Assembly: GCA_028386065.3 (NCBI GenBank)
Contig: JAKUCV010001633.1
Span: forward strand, 41,973-105,972
Direction: 5' to 3'
DNA from: Turnera subulata
Taxonomy: Eukaryota; Streptophyta; Magnoliopsida; Malpighiales; Passifloraceae
DNA: 64,000 nucleotides
Of this stretch, positions 1 through 8,283 are shown in pieces. The notes under the pieces were generated by a model. The model did not search any database and was not told the origin of the DNA. It saw nothing but the letters and a program-made list of their open reading frames with translations. The translations under genes and the position numbers were made by a program. Positions within the stretch are counted from its first letter, which is position 1; every line of letters begins with the position of its first letter.

Positions 1-2
1 TA

Positions 3-1172
3 TTGGTGTACTCAAAGAGCCGAGAGGAGCATGAAATGCATTTGCGCATAGTGCTACAAGTGCTGCGGGAGGAGAAGCTATATGCTAAATTTTCAAAGTG
101 CGAGTTTTGGTTGGAGAAAGTATCCTTCTTAGGGCATGTGGTAACAAGAGAAGGTATTCAGGTAGACCCACAGAAAATTGAAGCAATTCTGAACTGGCCC
201 AAACCGACCAATGTGACGGAAATGCGAAGCTTCCTAGGACTTGCTGGATACTATAGACGGTTTGTGATGGGCTTCTCTTGCATTGTTGCCCCTTTGTCCG
301 AGCTGACTCGAAAGAAAATGCCATTCTTGTGGACCGAAGAGCATGAAGCTAGCTTCCAAGAGCTTAAGCACAGGTTAACAACGGCACCAATCCTTGCCTT
401 ACCCACGGAAGGTCAGATGTTTACGGTATATTGTGATGCATCTCGGGTTGGACTTGGTTGTGTTCTGATGCAGGAGGGCAAGGTGATTGCTTATGCTTCA
501 AGGAAACTAAAAAAGAATGAGGAAAATTATCCCGTACATGATCTCGAAATGGCTGCTGTAGTGTTTGCACTGAAAATGTGGAGGCATTATCTTTATGGTG
601 AGCCGTGCGAGATTTACACAGATCACAAGAGCCTGAAATATATTCAGGAACAACGGGACTTGAACCTTAGGCAACGGAGATGGGTTGAACTCCTTAAAGA
701 CTATGATTGCACAATCAAATATCAGCCCGGGAAGGCTAATGTTGTTGCTGATGCGCTGAGCCGAAAATCAGTTGGCAGCCTTGCACATTTGTCCGTGACC
801 AGAAGGCCTATAGTTGGCTTGTGGCATGAACTGTTGGATGATGGGTTGCATTGTGAGATTTCTAAAACGGATGTTCTGTTGGCTCATTATCAGGTACGAC
901 CCACCTTTGGTGATGAAGTGGCCAAAGCACAAGAGGATGACACGGAAACTAAGTTGTGGAAAGAAAAAGCTAGCCAAGGCGATATGCCGGGATTTACGGT
1001 GACCGAGGGTGGAATATTGAAGTATGGTACCAGAATATATATACCTAATGTTGGGAATCTTCGTAAGAAGCTTATGAATGAGGCACATCAGACCCGCTAT
1101 ACAATGCACCCAGGTTCCACTAAAATGTACCGAGACCTAAAGCAACATTATTGGTGGAATAATATGGAGTGA
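3..1172 (+). pseudogene. gypsy pol: RT C-terminus, RNase H, integrase N-terminus
   Basis: The first ~130 residues are the thumb end of reverse transcriptase ([15 protein letters not shown] near residue 33, [11 protein letters not shown] near 77). RNase H follows at about 141-255, with acidic residues at D145 (YCDAS), E182 (HDLEMAAV), D207 (TDHKSL) and D250 (ADALSR). The ORF then enters the integrase N-terminal zinc region (HPGSTKMY near 369) and stops at TGA 1170-1172. The downstream ORF at 1176 is in the same frame, so the break is one nonsense codon, not a frameshift. A CGA-to-TGA transition is the likeliest cause, since the position is basic in related copies. The start at 3 is only the window edge; catalytic RT motifs are missing because they lie upstream. 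Confidence 0.9.
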
Positions 1173-1175
1173 GAT

Positions 1176-2378
1176 GTGGCTGAGTACGTTTCTAGCTGCC
1201 TAGTATGTCAACAGGTGAAAGGGGAACATCAAAAGGTACCAGGGTTACTTCAGCCCTTGCCAGTCCCGGAATGGAAATGGGAGAGAGTGGCTATGGATTT
1301 TGTTAGCGGGTTACCGCGTACTGCCGGTGGGTTTAATTCTATTTGGGTGATAGTAGACAGGTTAACCAAGTCTGCCCATTTTCTGCCGGTAAAGACAATC
1401 TATAATTTTGCTAAATTGGCTCAAGTATTTGTTGATGAAATCGTGAGAATACATGGGGTGCCAGTTTCTATCGTTTCAGACCGAGGCCCGCAGTTCACTT
1501 CAAAATTTTGGCAAAGCTTCCAAGAAGCAATGGGCACTAAGCTGGATTTGAGTACAACGTTTCACCCACAAACAGATGGCCAAAGTGAACGGGTCAACCA
1601 AATTTTAGAGGATATGTTGAGGGCTTGTGTATTGAGTTACGGAGTTGGTTGGAGCAAATACTTACCGCTGATTGAGTTTGCATATAATAACAGTTATCAA
1701 TCTAGTGTCGGCATGGCCCCATATGAAGCCTTATATGGTCGTAGATGTCGTACCCCGGTTTGCTGGGACGAAGTGGGGGTAAGGAAAATGTTAGGCCCGG
1801 AAATCATTGAACACTCAGCTGACAAGGTGACAATTGCCCGTGAGAATTTTGCCGCTGCCCAAAGTAGGCAAAAGTCATATGCTGATAATAGGAGACGAGA
1901 CTTGGAGTTTGCTGTTGGGGGTATGGTCTTCTTAAAAGTCTCACCGACTAAGGGGGTAGTGAGGTTTGGCAGAAAAGGAAAATTGAATCCTCGGTATATT
2001 GGCCCATTTGAGATACTAGAAAGGGTTGGTCCAGTAGCGTACGAGCTTGCGCTACCACCAAGCCTATCACAGATCCATCCGGTATTTCACGTGTCTATGT
2101 TGCGGAAATACTTGCCAGACCCGTCTCATGTCCTAGCACCGCAAGAGATTCAGTTAGGGACAGAGATAACATATGAGGCACAACCAGTTGAGATTACTGA
2201 TCGGCAAGTGCGTAGATTGCATAATAAGAATGTAATCTTAGTGAAGGTTATTTGGCAGGACCCCTCAGGAAGGGAGGCAACGTGGGAAACTGAAAAAGAC
2301 ATGATGGAGAAGTATCCCCATCTACTTCTTTACCAAGGTAATTCGTGGACGAATTCTCATAAGGGGGAGGTGATGTGA
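1176..2378 (+). CDS. gypsy integrase with GPY/F and chromodomain-like tail
   Basis: Integrase would insert element cDNA into the genome. The CxxC half of the zinc finger is at C8/C11 (SSCLVCQQV). The catalytic core keeps D41 (AMDFVSGLP), D102 (VSDRGPQF) and E138 (DGQSERVNQ). A GPY/F module lies near 268-282 (KLNPRYIGPFEI), then HPVFHVSMLRKY near 301, and a chromodomain-like segment near 350-385 (VKVIWQDPSGREATWE) that in chromoviruses is thought to guide integration to heterochromatin. The reading frame continues that of 3-1172 across the TGA, so it is not a separate gene in the live element; the M start is an artefact of the stop. The stop overlaps the LTR start, leaving the polypurine tract just inside the coding end. 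Confidence 0.9.
   Translation: MAEYVSSCLVCQQVKGEHQKVPGLLQPLPVPEWKWERVAMDFVSGLPRTAGGFNSIWVIVDRLTKSAHFLPVKTIYNFAKLAQVFVDEIVRIHGVPVSIVSDRGPQFTSKFWQSFQEAMGTKLDLSTTFHPQTDGQSERVNQILEDMLRACVLSYGVGWSKYLPLIEFAYNNSYQSSVGMAPYEALYGRRCRTPVCWDEVGVRKMLGPEIIEHSADKVTIARENFAAAQSRQKSYADNRRRDLEFAVGGMVFLKVSPTKGVVRFGRKGKLNPRYIGPFEILERVGPVAYELALPPSLSQIHPVFHVSMLRKYLPDPSHVLAPQEIQLGTEITYEAQPVEITDRQVRRLHNKNVILVKVIWQDPSGREATWETEKDMMEKYPHLLLYQGNSWTNSHKGEVM
2361..2373 (+). promoter_or_regulatory. polypurine tract
   Basis: AAGGGGGAGGTGA directly precedes the TGTGAAACCCC start of the LTR. This is the expected site of plus strand cDNA priming in LTR retrotransposons. Confidence 0.85.
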
Positions 2379-4381
2379 AACCCCGGACATGTGATGAAGC
2401 CCTTTCAAAATTTACTTGATGAAGTTTGGAAGTGGCAGGAGTAATTCATGCACTTGTGCACATTGTTGGTTAGCAATTGGCTCCAATTGGCTAACAATTG
2501 GCCCCTGTTTGGCACCAGTTGGCTAGAGGGTGAGTAATCGGGACTAATTCCTGATTAATGAGCATTAAGTCATCGATTAGGCTTATGATGGGGATTAGCT
2601 AGGCCTAAGTCTGTGTCATGTTGGTTGCTAAAGGAAGTAGGAGGTGGCACCTGCTTGTGATGGGTGGCACCATATTAGGCCCTGGGCAGCAAGTGGCTGC
2701 TTAGTCACTTGCTTGCCCAAGGCACTAAAGGTGCCAAGCAGGCACCTCAACCCCCACTTCTGCTGCCATTTCGTGCCTGCTAGAGAGGGGAAAACACTTA
2801 GCCATCTTGAGGGTTTCTTGAGCTGTGAAATCAGGGGAAATCACAGGTGAGCCCTAGGGTGCGATTTGGTGTGGTTTTTGGTGCCAATTAGCTTGGGTGG
2901 TGCCCAATTTGGCCTATTGGTGGCCAATTGCTCTAAAAGTGGCTACCTAGGTTTGGATGGATTTTCTAGTGGGTTGTATGCATGATGGTGCCTAGTATTT
3001 GTACTAGTGCCCGTAGGTTGAGGGGAAATAGCCCGTTGGTGCGCCTGATGGTGCGCCTGTTGGTGCGGCTGCTGCTACGCCCATGGGTGCGCCTATGGCA
3101 CGCCACGAGTGTGTTTATGGTGTGCCAGGGTACGCCTGGGGTGCACCTGGGGTGTGCCTGTGGTGCACCAGTAATGCGATTGGCCTCAAATTTGGCCAAG
3201 TGATATGCCCTGTAGCAAGGGCAGATTTCTTATGTCTTTTGCACTATGACTTTGAAATTATGCTTGGCATTGATGGATGATTATACATGTGCAGAAGGTG
3301 ATAAGGAAGCCCAAATTGGTCAAGGGCTCCAAAAAAGAGAAAGGCCTAGGGAGACTTAGTTGCTGTGTAAGTATGCAACCATGTGTGGGATGTTTACATG
3401 TGCATTCTTGTTTGGATGGAAGGCCTTGCTGCCTACTATTGTTTCTGCTACCTAATGGATGCCTATGCACATTTGTGTTGGCTGTGTGATGCTTGAGAAT
3501 GGGTTGTACATTTGCATTGCATTCAATTGCATTTGAGGTATCAATGGCCATGTGATGCAGAGGGCAGTGCAAGCAGGGCTTGCTCGCGCCAGGGTATTGT
3601 TGGGCACTCGCAATAGCTTGTGCGCCATAAGACAGGGCTCCAGTCAGTGGGGGCGATGACACTGACCTTGCGGAGATGATTCCGCATGGCTAAGTACAGG
3701 TGTTACTCGATGTCCGTCGGGGGTTGTGTTGATGGGCAGTAGGTCATGTACACTTCCCATGACCATTCGGATGAGTCTCGGAAACGGGACTGTGGGCTAA
3801 GGAATTAACGGGAAAGTTGCCTATCAATGCAAGCCGCTTTGGGGCACATCAGACCATAGCTGGTGGGGGACTGATGGAACCAGCAAATGGTTATGCGTTA
3901 TGAATCCTGGCTCATATCCAGTCATGCATGCATTGTGAGCATTTCTTGCATGTTTGTGTACTTGCTGAGTCAATGACTCACCCCTTTCCCTTACTTAATT
4001 TTTTTTTCAGGGCACAAGGGGAGTGTTAAACCCATTTGGGAGGACCCGACCAGTATAACCAGTAGCGATGGGTATATAGCCAACTTTGGTTTTCAAACCT
4101 GTCTTGTGTGTACATGTACCTTGTAAAAAGAGACCAAGTGTAGTGCCCCTGTATGCTAGATGCGAGCTTGAACTTTTGTAACGATGTATAAAATTGTGTG
4201 TGCATGTAATATATGTAAAATTCGTATCTCATATGTTGGTGATATTGCATGATGCTGCGCGATAGTTGGAGTGCCCGCCGGGCTAACTTCTGCCCACGAT
4301 ATAATAGGCTTGCGGGTGCCATGTTGGCGCATTCACTAGCGCACATGGTTCCCGGCCAGTCGCGTTTGGCGGGGCGTGACA
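2374..4381 (+). repeat. 3' LTR of the first gypsy element
   Basis: It starts TGTGAAACCCCGGAC right after the polypurine tract and ends GGCGGGGCGTGACA. The two ends form a short inverted repeat (TGTSA...CCCCG), as usual for LTRs. Length is about 2.0 kb. The 5' partner is not in the window, so the right border is inferred from the terminal motif; AAAAG would be the flanking 5 bp. It holds no credible gene. It contains a GTGCGCC-rich cluster (listed separately). Confidence 0.82.
3028..3175 (+). repeat. GGTGYGCC-rich motif cluster in LTR
   Basis: Within ~150 bp the octamer GGTGCGCC or one-base variants recurs at irregular 8-20 bp spacing (GTTGGTGCGCCTGATGGTG and onward), giving a CpG-rich island in otherwise A+T-rich LTR. 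Similar clusters occur in two unrelated elements (5334-5432 with its partner 10630-10731, and 30893-31085). Confidence 0.7.
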
Positions 4382-4654
4382 AAAAGAATGAGAGTAATCT
4401 AGTCTAGTGGCTCTTGATATGTGTTTTGGAATGAATAGGAGGGTCTATTTATGTTCTGGGAGTGTACAGTTCGTGGACCGCATAATTGACAGGATTCTTG
4501 TTTAAAATCAGGTCCAATATGCATGTAATTTGATTAATGGCCCGAAAATTAGGAAAAAACGCGTTTCAAAAGCCCGTGTCCGCCATTGGCAGGTGACGAC
4601 CACCGGCAGCGACGGTCTCGTTCCCCATGATCGGCAGGCATGACGGTCATGCCG
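4382..4654. other. unclassified spacer between two elements
   Basis: Flanking DNA between the 3' LTR ending at 4381 and the next LTR starting at 4655. I see no ORF, terminal repeat or RNA gene. It may be part of an older element hit by both insertions. Confidence 0.5.
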
Positions 4655-5583
4655 TGGTACGGTAGAGATTCCTAGAGTCATCATTAGAAACTCCACGGTA
4701 AGGAATGTGGTCCCGACGTTTCAATCTTCAATCAGACTTGTATTTTCTCCACCCCTTCATCCTCCCAAGTCAACATGAAAAGAAACAAGAAGAGCTTCAA
4801 AGAACACTGTTGGTGGCGCCAACACTTGACTCTAGTCAGCAAGAAATCAAGAGTTAGAAACCTAGGAATTTAGAATCCAACAAATAGAATAGTAAACCTG
4901 ATTAATTGAAATTAATTCCCTGTTGTAAACAAAAAGAGTCAACACTCTTTGGCTTGATTGATAGTCAGCACCCAATCGGAGAAGAAAACCAACTGGTTCC
5001 TTTTTTTATATCAAAATCGTCATATGTTTACATGTAGAGAAAAATATGAATTTATACTAGCTAATCTAACAGTAGGCGTCAACTCTCCAAAACCCATGAA
5101 AAATTGGATTCAACTTCATAACCTAACCCTAATGATGAAAACAACAAACCAATGGACTAGGTTTAATTGATCCAACATTGTTTTAGACTCTAATTAAACC
5201 CTTACAATAATAACCCAACTAATAAAAACTAATGCCCACATTAATCAACCCAACTAATTGGACTAGAACCAAATAAATAAAACTAATAGAAATTAAAGCC
5301 CACATTAATCAACCCAATTAGTAGTCAGTTCGCCCGTGGGTGTGCCAATCGCACCTGTTGGCATGCCAATCGTAGACAGCTCCTTAGCATGCCAATTTGC
5401 AGTAGATCGCACCAATGGTGTGCCAATTGGCACCCTATCTTCTTGCATTTCTTGATTGATCCAAGCTTGTGCAAATGATTCTTCTTATCCATCTTTGAAC
5501 TACCCCATGAGATTGAGTCTTGAAGCTTGGTCAATTTTCCATCAACTCCTCCTCTTGAGCTTGGTGTACCCTTGGTTGCATCG
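4655..5583 (-). repeat. 3' LTR of the non-autonomous gypsy derivative
   Basis: Begins TGGTACGGTAGAGATTCC and ends GGTTGCATCG, against TGATACGGCAGAGATTCC and GGTTGCATCA in the partner LTR at 8284-10873. Length 929 bp; the partner is ~924 bp once its nested insert and 10 bp duplication are removed. Numerous scattered differences indicate an old insertion. Minus strand priming would use the purine tract read from 5584-5605 (AAAGGGGGAA on the minus strand). Confidence 0.85.
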
Positions 5584-5772
5584 TTCCCCCTTTCCTAAAA
5601 AAGATTCAACCTCGAATCTAATTCTGCAAAATCAAAAGGGGAAAGATCAGAAAACTTGAAAAGTAGCACTCACAAAATACTCACCATGCAAAGCATTCTT
5701 GTATTCTTTGTCATTGATGCACCCCAACACTTGGAATGGCCCATCCCCTCCATGATCAATCTTGGAATTTCA

Positions 5773-6063
5773 TTACTTGAGCCTCTTGAGGAGTGCCCAA
5801 ACCAAATCTCCAGGATGAAACACTCTCTCTTGGCGCCTTGGAGCAACCCTTGGAGCATACTTCTGGCGCTTTGATCCCTTGGGCAACTGAATCTTCTCTT
5901 TAAATTCTCCAATGGATATAGGACTAGACAACACCTTTGCTTGATGTACCACTCCACCAATGTCAACTGCATGCATCTTTTCCCTAGGGTTGAACGTACC
6001 AAACTTGAGTTGGCCTCCCATGTAACATGAATGCCTTCGATTGGTGCCGTGGTTGTCCTTCAT
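5773..6063 (-). pseudogene. integrase C-terminal scrap of gypsy pol
   Basis: The minus strand ORF ends in ERVFHPGDLVWALLKR, the (F/H)xPGDLVW signature found just after the integrase core in gypsy pol, preceded by a basic stretch (KGSKRQKYAPRVAPRRQ). Nothing upstream in this frame resembles the integrase core, so RT to mid-integrase has been deleted and the linker ORF (5984-6562) now abuts this tail in another frame. No function expected. Confidence 0.6.
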
Positions 6064-6562
6064 TGTAACTTAAGTGGACCGCTTGTAGGAATGGTGAGTG
6101 AAATCCTTTTGCTCCATGTAACATCAACACTTTAGGATTAACGTCCCTAAAATCCTGCAAAGAAACAACAACAAAACTAGAAATACAAGGGTGAATCTTA
6201 GCTTTAAACCAAGCCTCTTTGTACAAAAGTACAAACAAACTTTTCTTTTCCTCATAAACATCCCTCACACCTCTCTTGTTTTTAACTAAAATTTGTTTCT
6301 TTTGCCCCACTGATGTTCTCTCAAGAATCTTTTCTCTCTTCTCTCTTGCAATGTCGACTTCACTCACTTCTATGGTGCTTCTACTCATGTCGATATTGTC
6401 CCTCTTTTCTTCATTCAATTTCTGCTCTCTTTTTGCAAAGCTCTCAACTTCCCTCTCATGCTCACCTTTTTCAAGGCTCTGAGCCTCTCTCTTATGCTCA
6501 CTGAGTTTTCCAATGTTGCCATCATGCATCACCTTTCTGTCATATTTCCATGGCCTCCCCAA
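5984..6562 (-). pseudogene. Lys/Glu-rich gypsy PR-RT linker fragment
   Basis: 192 codons. The N-terminal half is strongly charged and probably coiled coil (EKGEHEREVESFAKREQ, AREKREKILERTS). The second half has FVLLYKEAWFKAKIHP then VVVSLQDFRDV, matching the linker that joins protease to reverse transcriptase in chromovirus-type pol. A homologous linker with the same KEAWF core is at 46209-46901. The reading frame degenerates after ~150 residues into LTR-leader-like sequence. No catalytic domain is present. Confidence 0.6.
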
Positions 6563-6812
6563 CAGTATATGACATCAATGACAACGCTAGAACAAATTTA
6601 CAAATGGGGCCAAAATAAAGAAAATGGGGGTGGGCAAGGTTCACCATGGCAAATGATTAATTTTCCACCAGGCTACGTTAATGCATTAGGGGTGGCCATG
6701 GCCCCCCTTGGCCCCCCCGGGGCACCACCACTGTATGGCATGCCTACATAGGTACCACATCACATAAAACTTGATCAGTGTATCTACCAATGGACAATGT
6801 AATAATAACCTG
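6563..6812. other. foreign ~250 bp segment between protease and linker
   Basis: The protease frame (7101-6784) loses similarity near 6812 and the linker begins near 6562. The stretch between does not look like pol. Its plus strand reads as a Gly/Pro-rich peptide (GVAMAPLGPPGAPPLYGMP) with G+C-rich GGCCCCCCTTGGCCCCCCC, unlike its A+T-rich neighbours. It may be captured host sequence or an unrelated fragment. I do not recognise it. Confidence 0.4.
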
Positions 6813-7101
6813 CTTGTGTTACTTTCACTTCTCCAGTGTCACTCAACCACTGCAGCTTGTATTCTCTAGGATGCTTTTCACTCTTTAACCCTATCTTCTC
6901 CACTAGCATTGTACTCGCCACATTGGTGCAACTCCCACTATCAATGATCTTGCTATGTGGCTTGTTATCAATCAAACTTCTAGTGTGAAAGATATTCTCC
7001 CTCTGCTCACTCCCATCTCCCCTTGGCTGCATGTTCAGCACTCTCCTAGTAACACAGAACCTATGTGCTACGTCCTCAACTCTGCCAGAAGTTGATGTCA
7101 T
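6784..7101 (-). pseudogene. retropepsin (protease) fragment of gypsy element
   Basis: On the minus strand QRENIFHTRSLIDN leads into KIIDSGSCTNVASTMLVEK, the aspartic protease core with D-S-G at about residues 56-58, then EYKLQWLSDTGEVKV. This fits the N-terminal half of the gypsy aspartic protease. The fragment stops after ~105 residues where foreign DNA begins, so the C-terminal half with the ILGRxW-type motif is missing. The catalytic DSG is intact, but a half protease is not expected to work. The M start is nominal; in the live element this was part of gag-pol. Confidence 0.75.
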
Positions 7102-8018
7102 TATGACTTATTCTGCAGAAACTTGTTAGCTAAAACAAATCCTCACATGTTTGCACTTGTGTATGGTCCCTCTTGGCAATAGTTGTATCTCTTTGCCTTT
7201 TACCTCTCTTGACTATGCTTCAGTTTACAAGTCATGATGTAATAAAACAACCAAGCAAACCAACAAGCAAGTTAAATTCTAAAAAAAACAATGAAATCCT
7301 AAGAAAGAAACAAAGGAAACAATACTAGAAGCAATAAGACTCCAAGAATAAAGAAAGTTCACACACATAAAAAGAAAATGTATGTGAATGATTGTTTTTC
7401 AAGTTGATTAATTCTGAAAAAATAATCACTGAACACAAAAAAAGCACAAATCACAAAATGTGAAAGAAAACCCGAACCTGCAGGAAAATTTTGTATCCCA
7501 GCTAAAACCAAAATTCGACATATTACACTAATTTCCAGAAACAGCAGTAAAAGTTTGTAGATGAGCTGATACCAGAATTCTGTGGAATGCTCTAATTTCC
7601 AGAAACAACATAAAATATTGTAGATGAGCGGATACCAAAATTCGGCAGATTGTACTAATTTCCAGAATCAGCAGTAAAATTTTGTATGTGAGCAGACATA
7701 CAAAATTGACAACCTGCAACAAAAGCCCAAACTTCCAGCAACAAATCAACAATCATATCATCCAATTCAGCCAATTAAACACACTTGATCAACAATCAAT
7801 TCGGCCCAATTCAGCTCCCGTCACAAAAATTCCCAAAATTGCAATTCCAATCAACAAGAATAACAATTCCAAAACCCTAGTTGTTCCCAAGTCGACTAGC
7901 CTTTGTTTTTTCTTGGCTTCCTCTTTTTTTTTTTTTGTATTTTGTCGACAACAACATACACACTTCAGCAACTTTTTTTTTTATAATTGTCGACAGAGGA
8001 AGAAATAACACAGACTGA
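7102..8018 (-). other. untranslated leader and degenerate gag region
   Basis: A+T-rich sequence between the protease fragment and the leader array. I see no gag domain. It contains three diverged ~60 bp direct repeats at about 7525-7690 (units with TTTCCAGAAACAGCAGTAAA, then AGATGAGCTGATACC and AGATGAGCGGATACC). Runs of T at 7925-7942 and 7972-7982 suggest slippage. No RNA gene seen. Confidence 0.5.
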
Positions 8019-8181
8019 CTCTTTTTTTTGTGAACAGTAACACCGATGAACAGTAATCGACGAATAGTCACGGTGAATAGTACTCGATGAACACTAACGA
8101 CGAACAGTACTAGGTGAACATTGAATAGTACTCGATGAACAGTGACATTGAATAGTACTGTGAACAGTAACTCGACACTTT
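8019..8181 (-). repeat. GTGAACAGTA degenerate array in element leader
   Basis: About ten units of (G/A)TGAACAGTA(A/C) or variants (GTGAATAGTACTC, GATGAACAGTAATCG) lie head to tail in 160 bp, just downstream of the PBS when read in the element's minus strand sense (TACTGTTCA). The same unit forms arrays at the matching place in both leaders of the 43778-49475 composite (44098-44157, 48469-48551) and recurs in its LTRs near 44780-44835 and 49170-49240. Confidence 0.8.
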
Positions 8182-8269
8182 TTTTAATAAAATGAAAATT
8201 GACAACACAAAACATAAAAACAGAAACGAAAAAAAAAACAAAGGGATATGAATGATTGAAAAACCTCAA

Positions 8270-8283
8270 GCTCCGCTGCCAAT
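8270..8283 (-). promoter_or_regulatory. primer-binding site (TTGGCAGCGGAGC)
   Basis: Read on the minus strand, ATTGGCAGCGGAGC immediately follows the 5' LTR. Four other elements here carry TTGGTAGYGGAGC at the same place, which supports the call although it differs from the common plant tRNA-iMet type TGGTATCAGAGC. Confidence 0.7.

Larger units (their letters stand above)
1..4381 (+). mobile_element. Ty3/gypsy chromovirus, 3' part (pol plus 3' LTR)
   Basis: This is the 3' portion of a plus strand Ty3/gypsy element cut by the window edge. In order it shows the end of reverse transcriptase, RNase H, integrase with a chromodomain-like tail, a polypurine tract and a 3' LTR. That order (RT-RH-INT) is the Ty3/gypsy order. 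Integrase ending in GPY/F and chromodomain-like segments fits the Tekay/Del type of plant chromovirus; the clade is inferred from motifs only. One in-frame TGA at 1170-1172 breaks pol. The 5' LTR, gag and protease lie outside the window, so LTR divergence and the target duplication cannot be read. Confidence 0.93.
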
